Assembly (NCBI GenBank): GCA_031262745.1
Contig: JAISHE010000019.1
Coordinates: 1 to 38,829, forward strand
From: Culturomica sp.
Lineage (GTDB): Bacteria; Bacteroidota; Bacteroidia; Bacteroidales; Marinifilaceae
Reading direction: 5' to 3'
Length of the DNA: 38,829 bases
Below, piece after piece: positions 32,501 through 38,829 of this stretch (position 1 is the stretch's first letter; each line of letters opens with the position of its first letter). A model generated the notes under the pieces. The model was not told the origin of the DNA, did not search any database, and worked only from the letters and a program-made list of their open reading frames with translations. Position numbers and translations under genes: made by a program.

Positions 32501-33188
32501 TCCCGATTGCACTCGTTGGTCTGATTTGGAAACATCGAGCAAGGAAAAAGAGCTTATAGGAATTTACTTGTCGTCTCATCCTCTTGACAGCTATAAGTTT
32601 GAAATAAATATGATATGCACCCCTTTATCTGTCTTGGCTGAGAATTTTAATTCAATGAACGGCAGAGAGGTAACGGTTGCCGGCATAACTACTGACATGC
32701 GTACAGGCAGAAGTCAGAAAGGTTCCGACTATGGTTTCCTAACTTTGGAAGATTTCAACGGCAAATATGAGTTTGCCTTTTTCGGAGAGAAATACATACA
32801 ATTTCGTAACTATTTCATAAAGGAAACCGGTATATACATCCACGGTCGGATACGTCAGCACAAATGGAAACAGTCGGAAGTTGAATTTGATATTCTTAGC
32901 ATAGGATTATTGTCGGAGTTGGGCAAAAGAATGATTAATTCCATTACGCTTGAAGTAGACGTGAATATGATTACTTCGGAAAATTTGCAGGATATAAAAA
33001 AATATCTGCACAGCGGCAAACCGAGTAACGAACAGGAAGAGGTTATGAGCAAACCGTTGCGTTTCGTGCTTCATGAAAACGGTAACAACCCCGTTAAAAT
33101 GTTCTCTCGCACTTGTTGTATGGAATGTTCCAAAGAGTTGTATGAATATTTTGAAAATAATGATGCGATAAAAATGAAAATTGGCTAA
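29547..33188 (+). CDS. dnaE: DNA polymerase III alpha subunit
   Basis: A 1213-aa replicative polymerase. The N-terminal PHP domain starts FTHLHVHSQYSILDGAAS. The catalytic core has GPGRGSAAGSAVAYALGI and the metal-binding PDIDIDFDD. A helix-hairpin-helix (GLAAIKGIGEGAADKI) and OB domain (REVTVAGITTDMRTGRSQKG) follow. It is the major replicative subunit, working with the beta clamp and tau complex. The length is close to other Bacteroidota DnaE proteins. It is preceded by purN. Confidence 0.97.
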   Translation: MTFTHLHVHSQYSILDGAASIPGLVEKAKADGMTAVALTDHGNMFGVKLFYDICKKTGIKPIIGVEAYVARVSLHDKEKTVDRSGEHLIILAKNMCGYKNLMKLCSIGHVEGFYYRPRIDKEVLAAHSEGLIVSSACLGGEICQKIMAGKIEEAEATALWFKNIFGADYYLEIMRHPPIAGYQIPDVYEHQIICNEEILRMGEKLGIKVIATNDSHFLNAEDAEAHDMLLCINTRKDIDDPTRMRYTRQEWFKTTEEMQTLFADVPQVLENTREITDKIEEYNLNSDPIMPIFPIPTAFGSEEEYAEKFKEEQLIEEFGKEQYKKLGGEYDKLLRIKFESDYLEYLSWEGAKKRYGETLSQDIEERIKFELETIKKMGFPGYFLIVQDFISNARKMDVIVGPGRGSAAGSAVAYALGITNIDPIKYDLLFERFLNPDRISMPDIDIDFDDNGRQKVLDWVTDKYGQEKVAHIVTFGTMAAKMAIKDVARVLKLDLSESNRLAKMVPETPKITLKKAYKENPDLEKEKESTNPLIRKTLQLAEVLEGSVRQTGVHACGVLISRDPLTDHIPVMATEGESLLSTQYDGHFVEPIGLLKMDFLGLRTLSIIKTCLDNIKKSKNIDIDIDSIPLDDKETFALFSRGETTGLFQFESPGMKKHLRSLQPTRFEDLVAMNALYRPGPMEYIPLFINRKLGKEKIEYDHPMMEEYLKDTYGITVYQEQVMLLSRSLANFTRGMSDSLRKAMGKKKKEEMDILKEKFFEGCEQNEEFVKGCREKNKDVRQLAEKIWGDWEAFASYAFNKSHSVCYAYVAYQTGYLKANHPAEFMAANLSNNLAQIDKVKTFMEECKRMGLNVLAPDVNESYLDFAVNSTGDIRFGLAAIKGIGEGAADKIIEERQKNGNYKNVYDFFERIDYKFVNKKALESLITGGGLDGFGYHRAQYFQLSDKATSKLEDLINYGQKKQKDSFTTSLFSDMEGYEVNTPDIPDCTRWSDLETSSKEKELIGIYLSSHPLDSYKFEINMICTPLSVLAENFNSMNGREVTVAGITTDMRTGRSQKGSDYGFLTLEDFNGKYEFAFFGEKYIQFRNYFIKETGIYIHGRIRQHKWKQSEVEFDILSIGLLSELGKRMINSITLEVDVNMITSENLQDIKKYLHSGKPSNEQEEVMSKPLRFVLHENGNNPVKMFSRTCCMECSKELYEYFENNDAIKMKIG

Positions 33189-33193
33189 CTTTG
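33186..33193 (+). promoter_or_regulatory. Predicted -7 box for trxA
   Basis: TAACTTTG overlaps the dnaE stop codon and lies 40 bases before trxA. It fits TAnnTTTG but no -33 TTTG is at the right distance. Confidence 0.4.
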
Positions 33194-33233
33194 CCTAATA
33201 CTTGAATTTTTGTAAACTATAAATATATAAACT

Positions 33234-33551
33234 ATGGCTATTTCAATTAATGATTCAAACTTTGAGGAAGTTGTGATAAAATCATCAACTCCGGTATTAG
33301 TAGATTTCTGGGCAGAATGGTGCGGACCTTGCAAAATGATGCTTCCTATTGTGGAAGAATTGTCTGCTGCTTATGAAGGCAAAATGAAAATTGTAAAGGT
33401 TGACGTTGACAGCAATCCGGGAACTGCTGCTAAGTACGGTATCCGAAATATTCCTACACTACTTTTCTTCAAAAACGGTGAAATCGTTGATAAACAAGTG
33501 GGAGCTTTACCCAAATCACAGTTGGAAGATAAAATTAAACGTCTTCTATAA
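33234..33551 (+). CDS. trxA: Thioredoxin
   Basis: A 105-aa thioredoxin with the redox motif FWAEWCGPCKMM (C30, C33), the cis-proline RNIPTLLFF and the C-terminal helix. No signal peptide, so it is cytoplasmic. It reduces protein disulfides using electrons from thioredoxin reductase, which is not in this window. It is followed after 6 bases by the DUF58 gene. Confidence 0.96.
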   Translation: MAISINDSNFEEVVIKSSTPVLVDFWAEWCGPCKMMLPIVEELSAAYEGKMKIVKVDVDSNPGTAAKYGIRNIPTLLFFKNGEIVDKQVGALPKSQLEDKIKRLL

Positions 33552-33557
33552 TCCTGA

Positions 33558-34487
33558 ATGGCAATAACCAACTTACAGGAGATTATACATTATGAACAAT
33601 TCGACAATCTGGAGTTTATAGCTTCTCGGATTGTCGAAGGGTTTATTACGGGGCTTCATAGAAGTCCTTATCACGGGTTTTCGGTGGAATTTGCCGAGCA
33701 TCGTGTTTACAATAGTGGAGAATCCACGAAACATATTGATTGGAAATTGTTTGCACGCACGGAAAAATTGTTTGTCAAACAATATGAGGAGGAAACCAAC
33801 CTGCGTTCCTACGTCGTTTTGGACACGTCCTCGTCTATGTTGTTTCCGTATCATGCGGACAACAAGGTGTCAAAACTCCATTTTGCCGTTTATTGTGCAG
33901 CAGCATTGATTTACATGTTTAAGAAACAGCGGGATGCTTCCGGTTTGTGCCTGTTTTCCGATAAAATCGACATTCTTTCCGATGCGTCTCTTGCCACTAC
34001 TCATTTTCAGATGATGTATTCACAGTTGCAAAATTTACTTTCGGAAGATGCAATCAGTTTAAATCGCGGCACAGCCACTGCCGATGTGCTTCATCAGTTG
34101 GCAGACACTATTCACAAACGTTCACTCGTGCTGATTTTCACTGATATGTTTTCTTCCGGCAATTTGGAAGATATTTTTTCTGCTCTTCAACACATACGTC
34201 ATAATAAGCACGAGATCATAATATTCAATGTAAAGGATAAACAGAAAGAGGAACAATTTCAGTTTTCAAATCGTCCGCACATTTTTGTCGACATGGAAAG
34301 CGGAGAAGAGATTAAGTTTTCACCTAATGAGATTCGTGAAACATATCGTCGCAAAATGGAGGAGTTATATAGGGAAATAGAGATGAAAAGCCGCCAATAT
34401 AATATTGACTACGTTGAAGCCGATATAAACAAGGATTTTCGCGAGGTGCTTTTACCTTATTTAATAAAGCGAAGTAAGTTGTTTTAA
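33558..34487 (+). CDS. DUF58 domain protein (VWA-like)
   Basis: A 309-aa DUF58 protein. The family core is YHGFSVEFAEHRVYNSGES then KHIDWKLFARTEKLFVKQYEEE near residues 35-80. A MIDAS-like DTSSSM at 92-97 and a later LIFTDMF strand indicate a von Willebrand A-type fold. In Bacteroidota, DUF58 genes usually lie between a MoxR-type ATPase and BatA/BatB genes. Here neither is present and it follows trxA, so it is an orphan copy. It lacks N-terminal membrane segments. Function in this setting unknown. Confidence 0.85.
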   Translation: MAITNLQEIIHYEQFDNLEFIASRIVEGFITGLHRSPYHGFSVEFAEHRVYNSGESTKHIDWKLFARTEKLFVKQYEEETNLRSYVVLDTSSSMLFPYHADNKVSKLHFAVYCAAALIYMFKKQRDASGLCLFSDKIDILSDASLATTHFQMMYSQLQNLLSEDAISLNRGTATADVLHQLADTIHKRSLVLIFTDMFSSGNLEDIFSALQHIRHNKHEIIIFNVKDKQKEEQFQFSNRPHIFVDMESGEEIKFSPNEIRETYRRKMEELYREIEMKSRQYNIDYVEADINKDFREVLLPYLIKRSKLF

Positions 34488-34533
34488 ATTCGGAGCATTG
34501 TATAGGCGCATCTCACAAAAGCATTGAAAACTA

Positions 34534-34565
34534 TTTGATAAGTAAAGTTAAGAAAACTACCTTTG
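34534..34565 (+). promoter_or_regulatory. Consensus promoter for the LolA-like gene
   Basis: TTTG (34534-34537), 20-base spacer, TACCTTTG (34558-34565): full match to the Bacteroidota promoter. The start codon follows 25 bases later. Confidence 0.75.
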
Positions 34566-34590
34566 TGGAAATAATTTAAACTTAAAGCGT

Positions 34591-35217
34591 ATGAAATTTT
34601 TGATTACAACGGCTATCGTACTTCTTGTCGTTATTGGTTTGAAAGCACAGGATGCAAAGACTATTTTAGATAAAGCAGCTCAAAAAATAAGTTCCTACAA
34701 ATCAATAGAAGCCGATTTCGACTTGACGATGGAAAACACTGCTGAGAACATTCAGGAAAAATATTCGGGAAAGGTCTACATGAAAGGTAATATGTATAAA
34801 CTCGACATAATGGATGTGGTTACGTTTTTTGACGGTGAAAACATTTACAGTTACATGCCGGAAGTGCAAGAAGTGAATGTGAAAATGCCGGATGCAGGCA
34901 GCGAAGAACTTTTAAATCCCGCAACCATTTTTAATATTCATAACACAGGTTTCAAGCAAAAACTTGTGAGCGACCAAAACAACGAGGCTTACATAGAATT
35001 GTATCCTAACGATTTGGGTAAGAACTTCACAAAAATAGGTGTTCTTATAAATACGAAAGAAAACTTTCTTCAAAAGATTACATCTTTCGGCAAGGACGGT
35101 AACAACCTTATTATAACTATTAACAACGTCAAACAGCCCGCAGAAATTCCGGCAGATTCTTTCTTCACATTCGACACCAAACTTTATCCGAATGTTGAAG
35201 TTATCGACCTCAGGTGA
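34591..35217 (+). CDS. lolA: LolA-like periplasmic lipoprotein carrier
   Basis: A 208-aa protein. Residues 1-20 are a signal peptide with likely cleavage after LKA/before QDAK. The mature part starts with KTILDKAAQKISSYKSIEADF, the usual LolA/outer-membrane lipoprotein-sorting start, followed by alternating beta strands (GKVYMKGNMYKLDIMD, VTFFDGENIYSYMPEVQEV). LolA ferries lipoproteins from the inner to the outer membrane. In Bacteroidota, proteins of this family are diverse and not all are proven LolA. It ends immediately next to the convergent argS gene with no gap. Confidence 0.85.
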   Translation: MKFLITTAIVLLVVIGLKAQDAKTILDKAAQKISSYKSIEADFDLTMENTAENIQEKYSGKVYMKGNMYKLDIMDVVTFFDGENIYSYMPEVQEVNVKMPDAGSEELLNPATIFNIHNTGFKQKLVSDQNNEAYIELYPNDLGKNFTKIGVLINTKENFLQKITSFGKDGNNLIITINNVKQPAEIPADSFFTFDTKLYPNVEVIDLR

Positions 35218-37005
35218 TTACATACGTTCCGGCATTTCAACGCCGAGCATACTCATAGCATTTTTGATTGCTTCTCCCGATTGTTTTGCCAATAATAGTC
35301 GGAAATTGCGAAGTTCTGCGTTTTCCTCCTTTAAGATGGTGAAATCGTGGTAGAATTGATTGAATTCCTTAGCCAATTCGTATGAATAATTTGCCAGCAG
35401 GGCAGGACTGAACGATGCGCCGGCTTCACCGACAACTGCCGGTAGTTTGGTAATCGTTTTAATCAGCGATTGTTCTTTTTCGGAAATCTCAACGGTAGTC
35501 AAACTGTCTGCAACGGCTATTTGCAGATCGTTGGCTTTTCGCATAATGCTTTGTATGCGGGTGTAGGTATACTGTATAAACGAACCGGTGTTTCCGTTGA
35601 AGTCGATAGATTCTTTGGGATTGAAAAGCATCGTCTTCTTGGGGTCTACCTTTAATATAAAGTACTTCAACGAACCGAGAGCAATCTTGCGATAAACGTC
35701 TTCGGCTTCCTCCGGTGTGTAGCCGTCCAATTTGCCGAGTTCCTTAGATGTTTCCCTTGCAGTGTCGATCATTTCCTGCATTAAATCGTCGGCATCCACC
35801 ACAGTTCCCTCGCGTGATTTCATCTTGCCTTCGGGCAGTTCGACCATCCCGTAGGACAAATGTTTGATTTTATCAGCCCAGTCGAAACCCAACTTTTTAC
35901 AAATCAACGAAAGCACTTGAAAATGATAATTCTGTTCATTACCCACAACATACACCATTTCATCCACCTTGTATTCCTGAAAACGTTCATAAGCGGTGCC
36001 TATGTCTTGGGTCATGTAGACGGAAGTTCCGTCATCGCGAAGCAGCAACTTATGGTCAAGTCCGTCGGCAGTCAGGTCAGCCCAGACACTGCCGCTTTCC
36101 TTTCGGTAAAGAACACCGTCTTTCAAACCCTGCAAAACGATGTCTCTACCTTTTTTGTAGGTTTCCGACTCGTAGTAAATCTTATCAAAGCTCACGCCCA
36201 TCAACTTGTAGGTTGCATCAAATCCTTTCAACACCCAGTCGTTCATGCGTCTCCACAAAGCAACGGTTTCCTCGTCGCCCGCTTCCCATTTTCTCAACAT
36301 TTCTTGTGCTTCGAGCATAATAGGAGCCTGTTTCTTCGCAGTTTCTTCGTCCGTTCCCTGAACCGTTAATTCGCTTATCTCTTTTTTATATTCCTTGTCG
36401 AAAGCAACATAATAATCGCCTACGAAATGGTCGCCCTTACTGCCGGTGGATTCGGGCGTGGCACCGTTGGCAAACCTTTTCCATGCCACCATACTTTTGC
36501 AAATATGTATGCCGCGATCATTCACCAAATTCACCATAATGACGTTGTGTCCGTTTGCCTTTTGAATTTCCGACACTGCCCAACCCAAAAGATTGTTGCG
36601 GATATGCCCCAAATGTAGAGGCTTATTCGTGTTGGGAGAGGAATATTCTATCATATAAGTGTAGTTTGTCTTTTTGTCCGCATAGCCGTAGCATTTGCAA
36701 TGTGAAGCGGCATTCAGAAGTCCTATCCAGTAAGCCGAAGAAATCACAATATTCAGGAAACCGTTTATCACATTGTAATCCTTGATTTCGGAGATATTTT
36801 GTTTCAAATACTCACCAAGTTCCTTACCCGTATCAGCCGGTGATTTCTTTGAATAGCGAGTGAACGGAAAAACAACCACCGTCAAGTCGCCTTCAAAATC
36901 CTTCCTTGTGGGTTGCAATTGCACTTGTTGCCCTTCGATTTCAACGCCGTAACACGCTTTAACAGCTTCTGTTATCTTTTCAATCAACAAACTTTCTATG
37001 CTCAT
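35218..37005 (-). CDS. argS: Arginine--tRNA ligase
   Basis: 595 aa from ATG 37005 (MSIESLLIEKI). An in-frame ATG at 37035 would add ten residues not typical of the family. The class I signature is HLGH in NTNKPLHLGHIRNNLLG and the KMSKS-type motif is GKMKSREG. The N-terminal additional domain (QVQLQPTRKDFEGDLTVVVF) and C-terminal anticodon-binding helices ending in MLGVEMPERM are ArgS-specific. It charges tRNA-Arg. A -7 box TATCTTTG on the minus strand lies upstream at 37071-37064. Length is typical. Confidence 0.96.
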   Translation of the reverse strand: MSIESLLIEKITEAVKACYGVEIEGQQVQLQPTRKDFEGDLTVVVFPFTRYSKKSPADTGKELGEYLKQNISEIKDYNVINGFLNIVISSAYWIGLLNAASHCKCYGYADKKTNYTYMIEYSSPNTNKPLHLGHIRNNLLGWAVSEIQKANGHNVIMVNLVNDRGIHICKSMVAWKRFANGATPESTGSKGDHFVGDYYVAFDKEYKKEISELTVQGTDEETAKKQAPIMLEAQEMLRKWEAGDEETVALWRRMNDWVLKGFDATYKLMGVSFDKIYYESETYKKGRDIVLQGLKDGVLYRKESGSVWADLTADGLDHKLLLRDDGTSVYMTQDIGTAYERFQEYKVDEMVYVVGNEQNYHFQVLSLICKKLGFDWADKIKHLSYGMVELPEGKMKSREGTVVDADDLMQEMIDTARETSKELGKLDGYTPEEAEDVYRKIALGSLKYFILKVDPKKTMLFNPKESIDFNGNTGSFIQYTYTRIQSIMRKANDLQIAVADSLTTVEISEKEQSLIKTITKLPAVVGEAGASFSPALLANYSYELAKEFNQFYHDFTILKEENAELRNFRLLLAKQSGEAIKNAMSMLGVEMPERM

Positions 37006-37063
37006 TTTCTTAATTTTTAATGTAGACGAATTCACTATTTCTTGCCTACTTGTTTATTGTCCG

Positions 37064-37071
37064 CAAAGATA
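37064..37071 (-). promoter_or_regulatory. Predicted -7 box for argS
   Basis: Minus-strand TATCTTTG fits TAnnTTTG. ATTG, 3 of 4 matches to the -33 box, occurs 20 bases further upstream (37095-37092). Confidence 0.45.
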
Positions 37072-37143
37072 TATTTTATTGCTTATTCACGCAATAGCCG
37101 ACTAATTTCCGTGGTGTATGATGTGTGTACGGGCGGGGTTTGC

Positions 37144-38280
37144 CTAACCATTTCGTTCGTCCTCAGACTTTCCCAAGACCTCCATCAACTTGTCCGCATC
37201 GGGTAGTATGCCTTGGTACTCCTTCGGCAGTTCCTTTGCCATTCGATATGTGGCGACACCCATCGGTTTGGATGTATCCCGAAAGGCAAACTCCACTTTC
37301 TCTTCGCTTTGACTTTTGCACAGTATTATGCCTATCGAGGGTTTCTCGTGCGGCATCTTGACATAAGTATCGAGAGCCGAAAGATAGAAATTCAACTTAC
37401 CTGCATATTCGGGCTTGAACTCGCCCCGTTTCAACTCCACGGCCACAAGAGCCTGAATGCGACGATTAAAGAACAGTAGATCAATAAAATACTCTGTCCC
37501 ATCCACGATGACTCGGTATTCCTGCCCAATGAAAGAGAAATCACTGCCGAGTGTCATAATGAATTTCTTGATATTGCGAACGATGTGATCCGAAAGCTCG
37601 CGCTCGTCGGTCTCATCAGGGTCTTCGATATTGATGTAATCCAATAGATACTCGTCTTTGAATGAGCGGAGTGCCTTGCCTCGAAAATCGGCATCCGAGA
37701 TTGTTACAGCAAAGTTGTTAGCGATTTTTCCTTCACGAGCATACAGGTCGCTTTTGAGGTTGTATTTCAACTTCTCGACGCTCCAAAACTCGGTGGCACA
37801 CTTCTGTATGTAGAATAGGCGTTCATCTTCGCTACTTGTTTTATGCAAAATCGCCATGTGATGCGTAAAACCGACAGAGACAAAACACCATAGCATTGGA
37901 TTGGTTTCCAATTCGCCAGCTGACAACCGGCGAATTTGTATATCGTTATCAAACAGCACCTTCAAATCGCCAGTCGGTAACTGCCGATTTGGAATAAACC
38001 CTTTCCATGCTTCATAAAATTGACGCATATTTTTGATATTGGAAACGGCGAACCCTCTTAACCCCGGTAATTCTTTTTGAAGTTGCGCCGATATGGTTTC
38101 AATGGCACCGGTTCCCCAAGTGCCTGTACGACTGTTGTTCGAGATGTATTCCCCGATACCGAAATAAAGCATCAACATTTCACGATTCACCAAAACAGCC
38201 GCATTGTACCGACTTTTGAGAATCGCCTGCTTTATGGCTTGGATAGCCTCGGAATAGTTGTTTATCGTTTGCTGTATCAT
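37144..38280 (-). CDS. DUF1016/YhcG-type PD-(D/E)xK nuclease domain protein
   Basis: 378 aa from ATG 38280 (MIQQTINNYSEAIQAIKQAI). An ATG 18 codons upstream at 38334 would lie upstream of the -7 box and is unlikely. The N-terminal DUF1016 helical domain has LVNREMLMLYFGIGEYISNN and GFAVSNIKNMRQFYEAW. The C-terminal PD-(D/E)xK domain has EYFIDLLFFNRRIQALVAVELKRGEF, with the D...E-x-K catalytic pattern intact. Proteins of this family are widespread accessory nucleases linked to restriction-type and mobile loci; the substrate is not established. Here it stands alone, without modification or specificity genes, next to argS. Confidence 0.85.
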   Translation of the reverse strand: MIQQTINNYSEAIQAIKQAILKSRYNAAVLVNREMLMLYFGIGEYISNNSRTGTWGTGAIETISAQLQKELPGLRGFAVSNIKNMRQFYEAWKGFIPNRQLPTGDLKVLFDNDIQIRRLSAGELETNPMLWCFVSVGFTHHMAILHKTSSEDERLFYIQKCATEFWSVEKLKYNLKSDLYAREGKIANNFAVTISDADFRGKALRSFKDEYLLDYINIEDPDETDERELSDHIVRNIKKFIMTLGSDFSFIGQEYRVIVDGTEYFIDLLFFNRRIQALVAVELKRGEFKPEYAGKLNFYLSALDTYVKMPHEKPSIGIILCKSQSEEKVEFAFRDTSKPMGVATYRMAKELPKEYQGILPDADKLMEVLGKSEDERNG

Positions 38281-38321
38281 ATATTTAGGTTTGTGATAAA
38301 GATGCAATGATTTACTATCCG

Positions 38322-38329
38322 CAAAGATA
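38322..38329 (-). promoter_or_regulatory. Predicted -7 box for the DUF1016 nuclease gene
   Basis: Minus-strand TATCTTTG, 41 bases upstream of ATG 38280, fits TAnnTTTG. No -33 TTTG at 19-21 bases. Confidence 0.4.
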
Positions 38330-38479
38330 ATCAAATCCCGTATATAGAGGATCTATGCGTTTTCTAAACTTTTACGAAAGTCGAATGTTGTTGTATTTCA
38401 AAATCACAACAAACTGAGTAAAAGCATCTTGAAGTTCACATAAACATAAATCCTTGCCTGAAAGGCGAAATTTTCGTAA

Positions 38480-38607
38480 CCGTAGGTCAAGCGAAGCGCG
38501 ACCTACGGCAATTCCTGCGAACATGCCCGCATGTAGGGGCGTTGCATGCAACGCCCGAAAATATATACCGACATCATCTACGAGCGTATGCCATACGCCC
38601 ATACATT
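38480..38607. repeat. Cluster of dispersed palindromic repeats, right copy
   Basis: Three elements in the gene-free stretch 38281-38719: CCGTAGGTC (38480-38488) pairing perfectly with GACCTACGG (38500-38508); the 20-bp palindrome GGGCGTTGCATGCAACGCCC (38537-38556) preceded by ATGTAG, which is the exact reverse complement of 2429-2454; and GCGTAT-GCC-ATACGC (38584-38598) followed by CCATACAT. Intergenic repeat family with no coding potential. Confidence 0.75.
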
Positions 38608-38659
38608 ACAGGTGTTGCGGATATTATATTGTGTGCCATGAAAAAATTTCTAACATTAT

Positions 38660-38692
38660 TTTGCCGATATTCAGAATTATTTTTTACATTTG
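38660..38692 (+). promoter_or_regulatory. Consensus promoter for the Phe-rich leader
   Basis: TTTG (38660-38663), 21-base spacer, TACATTTG (38685-38692): full match to the Bacteroidota promoter. The leader ORF starts 27 bases downstream. Confidence 0.75.
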
Positions 38693-38719
38693 CATCGCAA
38701 TAGTTTCCTTGCAAAAACC

Positions 38720-38785
38720 ATGGTTAATTTCGCCTCTTTTTTTCCCTTTTTCGGTCTCTTCCGTTTTCATATTGATATGATGTAA
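38720..38785 (+). CDS. Phenylalanine-rich leader peptide (21 aa), probable attenuator
   Basis: ATG 38720 to TAA 38783-38785 encodes MVNFASFFPFFGLFRFHIDM plus a final M. Seven of 21 residues are Phe (positions 4, 7, 8, 10, 11, 14, 16), five of them within seven codons. It follows a perfect promoter and precedes at least 44 bases of further leader before the window ends. By analogy with pheL and other amino-acid leader peptides, ribosome stalling at Phe codons when charged tRNA-Phe is scarce would control a downstream terminator. The regulated operon (for example prephenate dehydratase or pheST) and the terminator lie outside the window, so this remains a prediction. Confidence 0.6.
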   Translation: MVNFASFFPFFGLFRFHIDMM

Positions 38786-38829
38786 TTGTTTAAAAATATT
38801 GCAGTTAGCTTCTTTTTCAACCAAACCGA

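Noticed and set aside
37006-37035. Upstream ATG for argS giving a 605-aa protein
   Set aside because: The extra MNSSTLKIKK is not part of ArgS; ATG 37005 gives the normal N-terminus.
38454-38780. 108-aa ORF across the right-end repeats
   Set aside because: It runs through palindromic repeats and the promoter. The Phe-rich short ORF in another frame is better supported.

Overview
The window looks like a chromosomal segment of a Bacteroidales-type bacterium. The evidence is its housekeeping genes (Bacteroidota-like RpoD-family sigma factor, acpP-fabF, a DUF58 protein, an Nfn-type flavoprotein pair) and repeated matches to the Bacteroidota promoter consensus TTTG-N19-21-TAnnTTTG. Three full matches were found, at 7788-7818, 34534-34565 and 38660-38692, plus several isolated -7 boxes. 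I cannot place it to genus.

Left end (1-2575): remnant of a Mu-like transposable phage. It holds two small ORFs and a transposase that loses its C-terminus where it runs into the 3' fragment of a DNA adenine methylase. A 450-bp gene-free stretch follows, packed with mini-hairpins, a perfect 25-bp inverted repeat and a 20-bp palindrome. One 26-bp repeat unit recurs inverted near the right end of the window.

2576-6847: a YfcC-type membrane carrier, a YciH/SUI1 protein, and an operon of two flavoprotein subunits (NfnA-like and GltA/NfnB-like), ending in a strong terminator.

7077-25112: an accessory island whose centre is a complete-looking extracellular contractile injection system (eCIS, Afp/PVC/MAC type). 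It is a tight leftward operon of 16 genes: DUF4255 cap/terminator protein, unknown 224-aa protein, sheath, two tube proteins, DUF5908 peptide (too short for routine calling), LysM hub protein, VgrG-like spike, PAAR tip, gp25-like protein, large baseplate protein, 157-aa protein (possible adaptor or short fibre), second baseplate protein, tape-measure-family protein, DUF4157 protein with a nuclease-like region (candidate cargo), and AAA+ ATPase. No T6SS membrane complex, obvious long tail fibre or lysis gene is seen. At the distal end, convergent to the operon, lies an RpoD-like alternative sigma factor with its own good promoter. Beyond it is a 68-aa protein whose N-terminus resembles region 1.2 of that sigma factor. 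At the head of the operon are two 18-bp direct repeats, each containing the 14-bp palindrome TTGTTTGCAAACAA, exactly 20 bp apart. They look like an operator. Together these suggest a dedicated regulatory circuit for the injection system.

25344-37005: housekeeping genes. A PdxA-family protein has lost all three metal-binding histidines. It is followed by efp, the leftward acpP-fabF pair, purN, dnaE, trxA, a DUF58 protein, lolA and argS. 37144-38280 encodes a DUF1016/YhcG-type PD-(D/E)xK nuclease.

Right end (38281-38829): dispersed palindromic repeats, then a perfect promoter followed by a 21-codon ORF with seven phenylalanines. It looks like an attenuation leader peptide for a phenylalanine-related operon lying just outside the window.
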